Below are positions 1-12,353 of a stretch of 64,000 nt of DNA, in pieces. A program made the translations under genes and the position numbers. Position 1 is the first letter of the stretch. Every line of letters begins with the position of its first letter. The stretch comes from Strobilurus pachycystidiatus (lineage: Eukaryota > Basidiomycota > Agaricomycetes > Agaricales > Physalacriaceae), in contig JAHLMK010000019.1 of the NCBI GenBank assembly GCA_019915135.1, positions 186,001 through 250,000 of the forward strand. Direction: 5' to 3'. The notes below the pieces were generated by a model that saw only the letters and a list, made by a program, of their open reading frames with translations, had not been told where the DNA came from and searched no databases.

Positions 1-785
1 CTCTCTTCTCCTGGTGGCGCCTCGGTCCTATTACCAAGCAGTTGCGCATCTTTATCTGGTCCGACGCTCCCGTGCACTACAAGATTTCGATGATGTCGTA
101 CATGTTCTCGTACTACGGTATCGCAGCTGCAGCCTTCCTCTCCCTCCTCAACTACCTGCTTCTTGGTTGGGCCCTTGACGTCGACGGCTTTTACATGCAC
201 TCCTTCGAAATCTGGCTAGCGTGTACCGTCGTCTTCCCTGGCGCCGGTAACTTTGGATACACGCTCCTCGAATATCGTCTTGGGAAGAGGAGCATTCTCA
301 GCTCGCTGATCGAGAACGTCACCTGGATTCCGTTCTTGTACGTTTTCCTCGCCTTCTACGTGTAATCAGGCTAGGCGTCTAACGGTCTCCTTCATAGCTT
401 CTTCTTCTTCGGTGGTCTGAGTCTCCACCTCACTGTCTCGATTCTTGCGCATATGTTCTCATACAACATCACGTGGGGCGCGACGGCAAAGGAGGTCGAG
501 CGATCCAACTTCTTCCTCGAGGTACCGAAGATTTGGAAACGCTACTGGCCAGTCCTGATCGTCTGCTTCACCTTGATTGCGGGCATGATTGTCCTCTCAC
601 TGCCCTTCGTCCCATCAGAATGGAGGATCCCTGGAACGTACTGGGGCGTTATTTTCCCGCTTGCGTACGTCTCCGCCTATCTTTCCATTTTTGTCCTTCT
701 AACTTCAATTGTCAGTATCGTGACCGCCTCGCATATACTCTTCCCAATCGTGCTCAATCCCTGGCTCATGATTTTCAGCTATTAA
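1..785 (+). CDS. C-terminal part of a fungal membrane glycosyltransferase (GT2-like), 5' truncated
   Basis: The reading frame is already open at the left edge (from base 3), so only the C-terminus is present. Two exons fit: up to 361, and 398-785, joined across a 36-nt intron (362-397) that restores the frame. The protein is rich in membrane helices. The segment after the intron, FFFFGGLSLHL, followed by NITWGATAKEVE, resembles the conserved end of fungal family 2 (cellulose-synthase-like) glycosyltransferases, where the last helices form the glycan channel next to the cytosolic catalytic domain. The catalytic D, D and QxxRW motifs would lie upstream of the window. The family call is from memory of this C-terminal motif; substrate and product are unknown. 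The stop codon is TAA at 783-785. Confidence 0.7.
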
Positions 786-1682
786 CTTTCTCTACGGCTC
801 GCACAACAGGAGCACGACTGTCTTTACATTCTAGTACATACATTTTATCTTGGGCTTTTGTCGGACTCGGACACCTCGCTGTCATCATCACTAGACTTTT
901 GTTTACTCACCACTGTATATCCAGATACCTACTAGCGTCTTTTCTACTTACTATAAAACAAGGACTCTGAACTTGGTTCGGTCTTTCATAATTTATATAC
1001 GAACTTTAGACGATGCCATGCTCCTGTATATTGATTAAATATGATTTGACTTGCTACTTTCTTTCTCGCAAAGGCCGCCAACTGTCCTTTGCCAGGTCGG
1101 CCCGGCCGCCCGCTCATTTCCAAAATGCCACGCATACGCATCGTGTTTTCCTCCCACCATACTGGATGAATAAGTGACATTCGATTAAGCCCTTCACCTA
1201 TGTGTGCATGGCGAGCGCCGCGTTGGGGTACGTATGTATCTGAGTCCGGTGCGCAAACCTGCGCGCAAACAGGTAGGTGACGGCACAAGCGAGAGCACCG
1301 AGCCAATCGACGGGTTCGAGGTCCTTTTTCCAAAGGTTTCAAACCGTCCTGATCACTCCACGTAGAACATGGCGGTATCTTTCCAGGCGCTATAACTGTT
1401 TACGATCGTCAATTAGGTCCTTGCAGTTGGATGCAAGATCCCTGTCAAATGACTACCCACCTAACGAGTTGACGAAGTACTCACATACGCTCAACCCAGG
1501 CTCAATCGGAGTTTCAGCCCGACATGGGCGCCCGATGTGACCGTCTTACGGCCAAAGAAAGACGAATCACGATCAACGTTTCCAGTTCAAATCTCCACAG
1601 ACGCAGCACAGACCCTGCAGGATTGCCTTGCTCCGTATCTTATAATGGGCTCTATGCTTGCGCTTTCCCCCTCACACATGCG
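786..1682. other. Intergenic stretch without a supported gene
   Basis: This is the 3' flank of the glycosyltransferase and the 5' flank of the following membrane-protein gene. The short open frames here overlap on both strands and show no splice-consistent continuation or recognisable motif. Confidence 0.6.
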
Positions 1683-4211
1683 ATGACTCAAGCAAAGCAC
1701 AGATTCCTCTCTTCGAAGGCGGACCGTTCGGACCAAGCCCCCGAGTATGTATCTCCTACATATCTGGTCTACCTCGGTAGGGCTCACATGCTATAGTGCT
1801 CCAGAGCAGAGTGCGCTCCTTCACGACTTTCGAGATCCCTCTTCACATTCTGGGCGACGATACTCGCGCCGCCTCATGACGATTCACATCATTCATGTGT
1901 GTCTAGTCGCCTTCGGCGTCATGTTGCTTCTTGTCTCCATAGGCCGCTGGGAGCATAGCATCCCCGTTGATGTTGGAAGGGTAGGTTACAACTTACATCG
2001 TGTATTCTTCCTGTTGCGCTTAACATGATTTGGGGAAAGGTTGGCGAAGTAACCAGTAAAGCTTCAGTGGTCTCTCAAATCGCTGCTACGGTCACTACCG
2101 CCGTTGTGTATCTGTTTTCGAGCACCGCTGCCATTGACGCTGCTATTCGACATCGTCAGTAACTTTCCCTCGTCGTCTTTCTGACGTCTAAAATAAAACA
2201 AGCACGCTCTATCATCGACCTCGACTTCCGACTTCAAGCATGGTATGGCGGCATAGGACCAGCAGTCGTAAATGGCCTTCTTAACATGAAGCGTTTCCGA
2301 CATATCTCTCGCACTGTTCTGTTCGGTGTTCCGGTGTACTATCTGGCTGGCGAAGCGTGGAAACTTGCTACGTCCAGTGTGATAGGTATTTCATCCAATT
2401 TCAGATCTTCAGCCACGAATTCATGTCGTTATAAGGCGTGAACGTCTACAATACGACCACTACGTTTTCTGGGCCGGCTCAAAGTCATCTGGCCCCACTC
2501 ATGTACCCGAACTATGCCCATGTCGAACACAATAAATGGAGCTGCAGCGAAGACGAGAATCTGAACGCCTATAAGTCAGGCTATCGTATGTCTACGTTGT
2601 GGAATGTGCGTATAGCTAGTCGCCCCATGGTCATTTTCTTTCTCACCAATGGCCGGGTAGACAGCAACGGAAGATCTATATCTCAGCTCACACAGCGAGA
2701 ACGAAACAACGCACCCCGGACTAATGGGAAAGTACGTCCCCACCTGCTGGCGCTCAAAGATGTGTACTTACTGACTCGTTCATCTCAGTACTCTTTATGA
2801 CGTCCCGGATGCAAGTTCGATATTTGACCGAGGTTAGTAGCGCCACGTACCGATAATTTCCAACCTTCCTGACCGACATGATAGCAATCGTCAACGGAAC
2901 CAAGCTCGTCGTGCACTGCTCCCGCATCCGGCAGAACGAAACCGTTTACGAACCCAATCCGACTGCTCAGAACAACAGCCAATCCGACGGCTACTACATC
3001 TTCTGGCCGAATGGGACCCTTCCTGCCCATGCCCACTCGGTAAGGGTGGCGAATACGCCTCACTACGGGGTGCATAACGTTTCATCTTCCTCCCACAACA
3101 CGTTGAAGCTGTCTCTCTCCGTGCGGCTTGGGTCCACGTCTATCATGATGCAGCCCTGGTCTTTTGACGATCTGGTTGTCGCTCAAACATACGAAGGCGT
3201 GTCCAGTCAAGTCCTTTTTGTCACCTATTCCAGTGATTCATCCACATCCCTCCGTGATCGCTCTGGTTCTACTGCTTTCGTTAACATCACGCAACTGCAG
3301 CCAAAGGACCAGTGCCGCAGCGCATGCAGTGACCGTGGAATTGATGACGGTTCGACCCAGTGTGTAGATTACTTTCGTCAACACCCGGACTGCGTTCAGG
3401 CCAATTTGACTTGGTACTTCCAAGGTCTCGGATGCTCTTTGCATACCGAGAGCATTGATGTGGTTCTTGAACGATCGGGATCGGTAGCGCTGGAGAGCTT
3501 CGAGGAGACGATGCCATCCACACCACACAATTGGGACGACTTCAGTCCAATCATGGAAGATCAGAGCAGCGACTTCCTATCCAAAGAATTTCTGGAGATG
3601 TTTGTGGAGGCGCCCTGTACTTCACAGGAGAACGTAACCCTGAACGGGCGCGGTAAAACCTCCGTGATACTTGCGAAGATTCTCGCGTCGACTAATGATC
3701 TTTCGGTCTTCGAAAACACACTTGCTAACATGACTGCCAGCTACCTTTGGAACATCGGGCAACGGTGCAGCTCACCTTTCCAGTTCGGGGATGGATACCC
3801 TCAGTGTAAACGTATGCGCCCGTCAAATTACACTCCGGAACTGGAGACACAGGCTAGCTATCTCAAAGTGGACACAAAGGCTAGATTACAGATTGTGCAA
3901 TGGAAGGCAGGAGTGGCGGTGATAAGCTCTTGCTTGCTCCTTGCTTTGGCATACGCGCTGTTGGGTCTCACAACGGATGTAGACGTCGGAGCGCCGTTGA
4001 CGGGTCCCAGGTTCATCCAGTTGTCGGAGTTGTTGTCGGGCTCGGACATCCCAACGACGGTGTCTACTGGAGCCGTAGGGTTTGAGGACACGCCCATCAG
4101 GTACATCTGCTCTTCACGGCTTAACCTGTGACTAATGATCGCTAAAGATATATAGAACCCATGTTGAACTCGGATGGAGGGCCACTAGGACGCCTGGACG
4201 TAGCTCGGTGA
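1683..4211 (+). CDS. Multi-membrane-segment protein of unknown function, paralog 1 (702 aa, nine exons)
   Basis: Nine exons were assembled: 1683-1744, 1797-1980, 2040-2154, 2203-2385, 2436-2605, 2661-2731, 2789-2832, 2885-4100 and 4148-4211. They sum to 703 codons including TGA. Three hydrophobic segments lie in the N-terminal third, near the GRWEH, FSSTAAIDAAIRH and LFGVPVYYLAGE stretches. A long cysteine- and N-glycosylation-rich region follows (many NxS/T sites, for example NETVY, NMTAS). One helix near residue 640 (SSCLLLALAYALLGL) precedes a short tail ending LDVAR. This suggests a plasma-membrane protein with a large extracellular domain. I do not recognise the family; it looks like an Agaricomycete lineage-specific family. 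A paralog with matching exon structure lies at 28351-30857. The start was chosen because exon 1 is 62 nt in both copies. Confidence 0.72.
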
Positions 4212-4401
4212 TCAAGGGAATCCTGCGCACGTATTCTGGGCAGCGGCCTGTAGTAAAATATATATCGAGTCCGGATTTCCAAGACATGTCAGAGACTCAG
4301 AAAATATATCAACTTGACACGTGCCAGGTCAGCCAGAAGCTTCCGCCAAACGCACGCAGCACCGCCACACCTAGTGAACGAGGATGTGGTTCCTACAAAC
4401 A

Positions 4402-5824
4402 CTAAGACATCGAAGGTAAAACGTAATCGACTAAATCTTTGAACTGGTCTGGTCCTAGGCCTGTACTTCTACAGTGGCACATAATCTCAAGATAAAACAG
4501 CTTTTCCTGTTGCGCGCGATCCCTTTCGCAGTCGAAGATCCCTGGCATGAGAGCTGAACACTCGTCAAGAAAAGCCTTGCACAGCTCGTCATTTTCTGGA
4601 AAAGGGACCCTCAGGAACTGCGGCAGTTCCGCGACACTCCAGAACGGTGCCGTTCGAGCCGACTCCCAGTCCAAGAGAGTCACCCGAGACGGATCATGTT
4701 CGTCCACCATGATATTCCTCATGCTGATATCGACATGATGCAACACGAATGGGCCAATATGTTCAGGGAGAGGGTGATCTAGGCCGGTCAGATGTGCAAT
4801 GCTATCCCGCACGCGAGAGTACCAATAGAGATATCCTTCATGGAAGGTCTTCTCCCCAAGTATGGAAGCATCATAGCCCTCCCAATGCTTGTCAACATCA
4901 GCCGCATTGGAATGCGTCCAATCATATTCTCGGTCAACGCAGGCTAGAAGGTATTCACGTTGCGTGCGCCAGGGTCCTCTCGGAAGGTGATCGTCACGAC
5001 TGAACAGATATTGTTCGCAGGGAGGAATCATGGGACCGACAACGACTCGACCGTCGTCAGTCGGATGCAGACTGCCAATGGAATCGAATCTCGTCTGAAG
5101 GAGGGAGACAACGATTTTCGCGATGGCCTTGGCGTTGATGATCTTGTCCGGTAACGAATCCGCCTTATCCCAGGCGCGCTCCAAGGTAACACCGCGAATC
5201 TGGATGATGCGTTCATCCAGAGCCTCTAGGATGTAATACAAGCCGACCTTTTCCAGGAGCATGAACGGCGCATGTACAACGGATGATGAGGATGACTCGT
5301 AGTGTAGAATCTTGGGAATGGGAATATCGGTATGCTTGGCCAGCCAGGTCATTGTTGCGACCTGCAACGCATGTCAGCGGGTAAAATAACCATGAAACAG
5401 GATCCGACCTCAGATTCCAGTTTTTCTCGTCCGTTAGGGAATGTAGGGGTATCGAACGGAACTCGAACCACGAACTCCTTGTCGTTCTCACAAATCGCAT
5501 AGTATATCTAGACGTCAAGCACGATTACTCGGAACGATTAGGTTCGTGGAGGACATCCTCACGCGATTGTAACCTTCTGTGGAAACGTAAGTTCACTCCG
5601 AAAGAACAGTCTCACGACCTACCTTCGAATTTAATCGTCAACTGATGGCACCGAAGTCCAGTAACCTCCAACACGATGCGCTTCAGGGCTTCAAGGTCTA
5701 TGCGTGAGCTCAGCGCTATGCTTCGTGGAGACTTTAGCGACTGCGCAAGAAGTTCGGAGGCCGAGGGGTGCTGGTGCTGCATGTCGTGCAAGGATGGTTG
5801 TGATCGAATAAGGGTACCAAACAT
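4402..5824 (-). CDS. APH-type phosphotransferase (aminoglycoside phosphotransferase/choline kinase fold)
   Basis: Four exons on the minus strand: 5824-5623, 5576-5563 (14-nt microexon), 5507-5409 and 5361-4402, giving 424 aa. The N-lobe reads KFEEGYNRIYYAIC, the usual glycine-rich nucleotide loop of fungal APH proteins, followed by the FVVRVPF strand that carries the ATP-site region. The catalytic loop is HHVDISMRNIMVD (HxDxxxxN intact) and the metal-binding site is LLDWESAR. These are the hallmark residues of the APH superfamily, whose members phosphorylate small molecules or proteins. The true substrate cannot be told; fungal genomes carry dozens of such genes. The start could be either the methionine at 5824 or the internal one about 15 codons later. 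The gene is convergent with the membrane-protein gene, with about 190 bp between the stops. Confidence 0.82.
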
Positions 5825-7416
5825 GCAGGGTCATAGAGTCGAGCATCAGGTCCGAATCTCCGAACCGTCCTTGCTCTTGACCTCCACGACGACCTGATGT
5901 CAGAACCATCGCTCAATCTCTGCAGGACTCCGTACGCGAGTCTGAACTACGACCTCGCTACTGTACGGCGCGTCTCGAGCATGGCGTGTAACAGCTCGGA
6001 CTCGCGCCTTGGGCGATCAAGTTAGCCGCTCGTAGAGCAGCCAGAAAAAGATGGACAGGAGCAGGAGCATGACAAAAGGCCATTGTGTGTCCCCTTCATT
6101 TCATTCCTGTTTTCTGAGGGCCTCTGACATGTCGTCCAGATACTCTTGCCCCTAGCCCGTCGTAGTCGTGGACGATGAACGATATGCCCCAATGTCCTCT
6201 CCGTCACAGAAACGCGACACTGCCCATGGTCCACCGCGCTGCGTTCATTGACCAATATCGAGATCCCCCCCGCGCCACGCGAATGACTCGGACTCACTAC
6301 CACTCCTACTACCCCCATCGCTACCATCACGGCATCCATGGATATCTACTCGTCAATCCCCGCCGTCGGTCCACCTCTCCCCCACTCCCTCAACGCAACG
6401 AATGACTGCTGTCCATCCGTTGATGTCGAATCCGAACGTAACCGCGAATGAGCACTGTCGGATGTCCAATCCGAACGCAACAGTGCCAACTTGTTGAAAC
6501 GTGAAGAAACGCTTGTCATGTTGGCGGAATACATGTTCGTTCATAGCCCCTTCCCCCCATGTTTGGGCTAACAATTCACAGAGTTGCATCGTCCACGCAT
6601 ACCTCCTTCCTACTCAGTCCACGCTCGAAGTGACAGCCTCAGCCTCGAACGGTGTTGTATCGGCGAAAGTGTACAAGATTTTCCATTACAGTTATCACGG
6701 TCACTCAGCCATTCCCTCCGACTAGAGAATCTCCATGGGAGTCTTTGAGATAGTACGTATGTGCATCCATGGCCTAGTCGCTGTAATGGAATTTTTGTCA
6801 ATCCCGGCATCTTTCTTTTGCGCACGACACTTCTGACTCGTTGGGTGCAGATCGTACAGTGGGCGTTACTCCCGGTCGCTTGACCAGTGAACGCGCAGTG
6901 CGCAATGGGCGCCAAGATCAAGGGCAGATTGCTTAGTATCGTCCATGGCGCTCAGGCATCTTAACTCGTATGTTCCAGTTGTCTTGCTGCATATTGGCCG
7001 TGACGAGATGTGGTTTAAAGATAGACACGAACGCCGAATACGCGCGCCAATCAACCGGCGATCTCGTGTCTCAGGTAGCGACCGCCGTCCTTCGAATCCA
7101 GTCCTTCCTGGGCGCGCGTTGTCCAACCCTTCTGCTCTTCTCCGTCTTGGCGTCGTCTTTCTTGGCATCCCATGCTTAGCTGTCTGACTTTGACAGCCTG
7201 TTCACATACGTCTATCTCCGTGCCCAAGTCGTACACCGCCTCACGTCCACAGCACGGTGATTACTCGCCTGCCGTAATACTGGCATTGACAAGACTATAA
7301 AGACGGCGAGGACTTCCGTCACCAACGCCCCATTCCGAGTTGTCCCTTACTTCTAGCTTTCATCTTGACCGCCATCTTCAGCTCGGTCCTGTTATACATC
7401 TTCTTACTACTCGACC
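5825..7416. other. Long intergenic stretch, no gene supported; TATA-like box near its right end
   Basis: Open frames here are short and overlap on both strands. I found no pair that joins by plausible splice sites and no known motif. A TATA-like CTATAAAG occurs near 7295, about 120 bp before the start of the next gene. Confidence 0.5.
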
Positions 7417-7887
7417 ATGTCATCCATCACAGCGCATACGCCGACTGCCTCGCAGGAAATCCAGACGGAAGAGGATGTGTCTAACGAAGCGCCGAGTGCA
7501 CTGCTTGCTGTGCGTGCACAATTCAATGTCATCCTCGCGGGCTCTTTTTCCCGTGATACCGTCTCGCCGTTGTCCCAACTCTAACACCGATGACAGCTCG
7601 CTCGAGGTGGATTGACCCTTGCTGGCGCTGCCCCGCCAAAGGACGAAGACGAGGAAGACGCAGTCGAGGAACCGAGCATTATGCGTGCTGTACTCTAAGA
7701 TGACTATCGGTTTCACGTCGTAATAGCTAACATGGAAACAGCTCGCACAAGGAGGATCAATGCTCGCTGGATGGACTGGTGTCGCAGTGAGGCCATCGGT
7801 TCGTGTATTCCATCTTACGGGATAGCTTGACGTTGACCCTTGCGGCAGGAAACGGATAGTGAGACGCAGAGCAGGGGGAAGGCATGA
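7417..7887 (+). CDS. Tiny acidic protein with repeated LA[R/Q]GG module, copy 1 (89 aa, four exons)
   Basis: Exons 7417-7509, 7597-7689, 7742-7786 and 7849-7887 give 89 aa. All junctions are phase 0. Exon 1 encodes a hydrophilic Glu/Gln/Thr-rich N-terminus ending APSALLA. Exon 2 begins LARGGLTLAGA and runs into the acidic stretch KDEDEEDAVEE. Exon 3 begins LAQGGSMLAGWTG, so two successive exons start with the same short module. There is no signal peptide. The model is supported by a second gene at 22299-22723 (minus strand) with the same order: acidic lead, LARGG exon, LAQGG exon, closing Glu-rich tail. The donor of the third intron could be GTGAGG at 7787 (used here) or GTTCGT nine bases later. 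Function unknown. Confidence 0.6.
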
Positions 7888-8944
7888 ACCCATACAACCA
7901 GTCGTGGTTCGCCACGGCAGACGTAAACATGATTGTTCGAGTTTAATCGACTATGGAAGTAGACCAGATGATCAACACCGTGGACGAGAACATGTAACAC
8001 CTCCAGCCCATCAATAAACATTATGCGACTTGTTCTGTATACAGTGTGCATGTTGTTACATGTACGCTGAACACAAAGGTTTCTCGAGTTGTGCTTGACC
8101 CAGAACTCTGGGGACCGCATATAAGAATGTACCCGAGCTTTTGTGGATTCGGTGCCTGTGCCCGCGGCTGCGCTGGAACATGTGGCGGAGTTGGAATGCA
8201 ACTATGCCACAATATTGCACTTCTCTGGCCGTTTTATGTGAATGGTTTTGGACGTGCAACCCAGTGTTTCGCACACAGTGTTGTTTGGCCATTTCGGGGG
8301 AGCTCTTATTACGTCCCCGTATGATAAGACGGCCTTAACGATTCACAATGCTCATTTTGTCTCCGAGAGCAGAAAGCAACAGGCGTTTGTGATATCGGAA
8401 ACATCGGCGCCTACCCACTTACTTTTCAAACCACTCCGAACGGTGATCGGCTAACTCATAATTTACCTTCGGCAAAAAAAGCACGACCATTGTATAGATC
8501 TCCAACCTGACCAATTATCTCCCAAAAAAGCCGCGCTGGCGATCAACGCGCAAAAACCGCCGGTGTAGAACTTTGCCTAGTTTCATAATGGCGAACGGCA
8601 AACCATTCGGATTCAGATTCAAGGCAGCCTTCCGCCCACTTGTCCTGAATTCTGCTGTTGTGCGGTACTCAGCCTTAAAAGACCAATGAGCAGTTGAGCC
8701 TTGAGCACTTTACTTACTTTTGTGTCCCGGGGATCCGGAGGGAGCGGACCGGGTGTTGCGCTTGGTGCCATGAGGCGACATGAGGCGAAGTGATCTTTGA
8801 CCAGTGTCACTCCGACACACATGAGTCTCGGGATTACGAGTCCCTAAGAATATCTCTGTACGTGTCCAAGTGTCTGCCTTATGACCCGGTGGTATATATA
8901 CTGGCTCTTTCATGTTGTATTCTCACTGCAACCCATTTGACTTC
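7888..8944. other. Intergenic region with TATA box for the downstream gene
   Basis: No gene is supported. A clear TATATATA lies at 8893-8900, about 45-50 bp before the ATG of the DUF6534-type gene, and is its likely core promoter. Confidence 0.5.
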
Positions 8945-10440
8945 ATGATATCCGAGTCTGTCAGTGCGCTTCCTCCTGGCTTCAATATCATTGAGCTGTA
9001 AGCCCTCACGTCCCACTCATTTCTGCAATTACTGTTGATTGACTCTTGCTGAGATCCGGACCGCTGGTGCGTGCACATGACGAAATCGTGCGCTTCCCGG
9101 AATTGAATCCACTAAGCTATTGTCATTTCTCTTGCATTGGGGCCTTTTCGGAACACTCGTTGTTCAATTATGTTCGCTTATTTACCCCCCTCCCCCCGCC
9201 GCGATCTCGGCTGATCACCGTATAGATCTCTACTACGAGGCTTTTCCGAAAGACAAGTTGCTCATTAAGTGTCTTGTCTATGGCGTCTGCGCTATCGAGT
9301 TGGTTCGAACGATATTGATCACACGTGATGCCTTTCGTGTGTTTGGATATGGTTTCGGAGACGTTCAGGCTCTGAGAAACGTACACCTGGACTGGTTGAA
9401 GTTGCCAATAACTGGCATGGGCGCTCTGAGTACGAGAACTATCTCCCACATTCCACAGCAGACTGACCGTTTCCCTAGTTTCTCTGACCGGTCAAACTTT
9501 CTACGCTTATCGCATTAGACTGCTCTCGAAGTCTTGGAGAGTCCCGGTGTTCATTTTTGTGGTATGATACCTTTATGCCCCAATCTCCGAATCTGAGCCT
9601 CGACGTGTCTATCTAGATGTCTTTGGCTAGCACCATTGGCGCCTTTATCACTGGCGCCTTCAGCCTCATAGGTCTGTTCTAACTTTTTCCGTCAATGAGG
9701 TGCTCAAACTCAGACAACATGTGCAGCTGGAGACTTGACACTCCTGAACGACCACCGGATATCCCTTGCTGCTGGTGTATGTTGTCTGGTCATTTACCAC
9801 TTTCCGTAAAGTTGACCGCCGCAGTTTTGGTGTGGTGGGTCCGCTCTCAGCGACATTATTATTGCCGTTTATATGACATACTATGTGTGTACTTCTTGAC
9901 ATACTCTGGATTCACTTTTGACCGAGACAGCAGCTTCTCAAATGCAACACTGGCTTCCGACATACGCAAGTCTTGGTGCACAAACTTGTTCGCGTAATTA
10001 TCGAAACTGGAACTGTAACTGGTGTGTGCTTGCTTATACATGATTTCCTATCCTGTAGTTGACTGTGTGGCTTAGCTGTGGTCGCTCTGTGCGGTCTTGT
10101 CCTGTTCTTTGCCTTTCCTGGCCAGACATACGACGTCACCCCTCTTCTGCTCATGCCGAACCTCTACTCGAATACTATCCTCGTTGTGCTAAATTCCCGA
10201 TTCCAGATCGTGGGCGGGCGCACAACTCTCGATTCGTTCGATACATTCTATCTAAACTCAATCCCAAACCACCTGGTCCGCGACTCAGAGAGCGGTGGTC
10301 CTACGAGTAATTCGGGCAACCTTCAGTCCTCTGTCATCGCCATTGAGAGGGAGGTATTCTTGGACCCTAGCAGTGAGGTTTCCATCGGGATCAAGCCTGA
10401 AACAATCGAGTGTGAGTCTCAAGCTTTTGAAAAGCTTTGA
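8945..10440 (+). CDS. DUF6534-type seven-helix membrane protein (342 aa, ten exons)
   Basis: Ten exons: 8945-8997, 9054-9066 (13-nt microexon), 9117-9171, 9226-9429, 9479-9561, 9617-9671, 9727-9776, 9825-9884, 9931-10021 and 10076-10440, giving 343 codons with TGA. The protein opens with FNIIELSGPLLLSFLLHWG and continues FGTLVVQLYLYYEAFPKD, GQTFYAYRI, FWCGGSALSDIIIAVYM, TGFRHTQVLVHKLVR and MPNLYSNTILVVLNSR. This order of motifs is how I remember the basidiomycete family with a C-terminal DUF6534 domain, predicted membrane proteins of unknown role. The joins are well supported because each restores a family motif. The last exon may instead splice at 10410, which would give a slightly different tail. 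Confidence 0.82.
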
Positions 10441-10680
10441 TTCTCCCCCAATGACCATACTCTATGTAGGAGTCTCAGAGGGTAATTCTCATCACTACCG
10501 GTAGTCAGTTGCAGCTTGGTATAGATTTCGAAGGCTCTCTGTCTACATAGCTCTCATGCTTGAATGCGCAAAGACTCATTCAGGTCCATGTTTCGTTCAA
10601 GTGCAATTCAAGTAGTCATTACCTCGTTTGGGCGCGTATTACATTCCATTTTGACTCGAAGTTCATTCTGACGTGTCATT

Positions 10681-12117
10681 CTACTCGCCAACCACGATGA
10701 CGCTCTTCCCAACGTTCTCTCCTATCTGTATCCTCCTCAGCGCGCCCCCAGCATCCTCCAAACCCTCCGTCACATCCTCTTTATACTTCATCGCGCCCGA
10801 GACGAGTAGCGCGGGTACAACACGGTCGAATTCTTCTTGATACTTGGGGCCGAGGTGTAGCACGGTAAATCCGGCGATGGTGATAGAGCGAGCGTACAGA
10901 TTGCTGAGGTTCTGGCACGAGTGCAACGCGTCAGATAAGTATGAACGAGGAAGAGCAGTCGGAACTGACCTTAAAGGTGAGCTTCTGCTCGCCGGACTCA
11001 TCATTGTACCCCGAAATCGACCCACAGGAGATAATGCGTGCGTGAGGGCTGGCGTGTTGTAGGGCGGCATCTAGTGTCGAACCTCCGACGTTGTCCCAAT
11101 ATCTGTACAACGTATTACCAGGAATTCCATCGTCATTTTGTCAGAACTCACATGTCGATGGGACCCTCTTTCTCCAATACCTCGAGGGTACTAGTCGTCT
11201 TGTAGTTAAACACAATATCTGCGCCGATATCTTTCATCCACGCCACCTTCTCATCGGAGCCTGCCGAGGCGATGACATTGAGTCCGTCTCGCTTCGCTAG
11301 CTGCACGACCATACTTTAAGTATCACAATCAGTTCCGTGCATGATGTACAACAGCAAAGAGGCTCACGATCCAACAGCACCCGCGCCCGTACTGACAAAG
11401 ATCGTCTCACCTTTCTGCGCGTGAGCATGCTCTTTGTAGCCAGCGTACGCTGTGAGACCGGGCATTCCGGCAGCACCGAGGTACACAGACCATGGGAGGT
11501 CGTCCTCCGTCTTCCTGATGATCCGTACATCACGCTGAACCATCGCGTCCGGCTGAAGGAGGGCGTATTCTACGAAGTCTAGATTGTTCGACGTAAGAGT
11601 TGAGGCATTGTACGATGAAAGAAGACAGACAGACCAATCATCCCGTAGACGTCAGCTCCCACTGGGAACGCTGCATGCTCAGATCGAATCACGCGTGCGA
11701 GGCCGAAATTGTATATCCTGAGAGATCCGGTTGAGTTGTCTTCACGTTGAGCACGCGAAGAATAGCACGTACGGTTTACCAACAGTGTATGCTGCCTAAG
11801 GATAACAGTCTCGTCAGTGGGCACATCGAAAACCAGGTGTTCCTCACGCACCTTGGACGCTCCGCTCGAAGTGCCCATCAGTCCGCGCTGATATGGGTCG
11901 ACGGAGAGCACTATAACCTTGAGCAGAATTCCGCCATTGAGGGGAACATAATCAACATCGATGGTAGGCGTAGGATCGTATATGGTCGTCTTTCCTGGCT
12001 CGGGATATCCTAGACGATTGCCATTGATTAGAAGACGAATGACGAGGTGTGAAAAGATAGCGACAAACCTTGAGGTACTTCGTTGAACAAGAGAGCAGAG
12101 TTACTGAGTTTGGGCAT
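10681..12117 (-). CDS. NADP-dependent MDR oxidoreductase, PTGR1-like, copy A (349 aa, eight exons)
   Basis: Exons on the minus strand: 12117-12069, 12009-11852, 11795-11773, 11717-11635, 11578-11368, 11313-11152, 11102-10970 and 10911-10681, giving 349 aa. Conserved blocks are YPEPGKTTIYDPTPTIDVD, LSVDPYQRG, the nucleotide-binding loop STGAGAVGS followed by MVVQLAKRDG, ASAGSDEKVAWMK, and YWDNVGGSTLD. These match the zinc-independent medium-chain dehydrogenase/reductase group (prostaglandin reductase 1 and plant alkenal double-bond reductases). That group reduces activated C=C bonds with NADPH in the cytosol. The substrate is unknown. It is one of four MDR loci in the window. Its promoter carries a TATA box (TATAAAA, minus strand, 12160-12154) and the shared GGTGACGTAACC element. 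Confidence 0.85.
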
Positions 12118-12332
12118 GGCTGTATAGACGGGAAACAGTTCCCTCAGCATTAGTTTTATAGGTATCGCGAATTTCCGATGATGAGTGATCAAGGCGGGGT
12201 CGGGCGGCGTGTTGGTGAGTCATCCCCTCCAAAAACTTCTATGACCGGTAAAATGTCGCGCAGAGCGGGCGTAGCACCCTGTTTCATACTGAAGTCGGTA
12301 GCGTAAGTGAAGGACGAAAACGAAAATGGCAT

Positions 12333-12344
12333 GGTGACGTAACC
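12333..12344 (-). promoter_or_regulatory. GGTGACGTAACC element upstream of MDR copy A
   Basis: This 12-bp motif contains TGACGTAA, the core recognised by CREB/ATF-type bZIP factors. It lies about 215 bp upstream of the copy A start. The same motif occurs exactly upstream of copy D (38677-38688, other strand) and with one mismatch upstream of the exon 1 relic at 17.9 kb (18180-18191). Confidence 0.55.
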
Positions 12345-12353
12345 GCCATGTTT

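Noticed and set aside
5825..7300. Several overlapping ORFs of 60-105 codons
   Set aside because: They contradict each other in strand and frame, and I could not join any by plausible splice sites.
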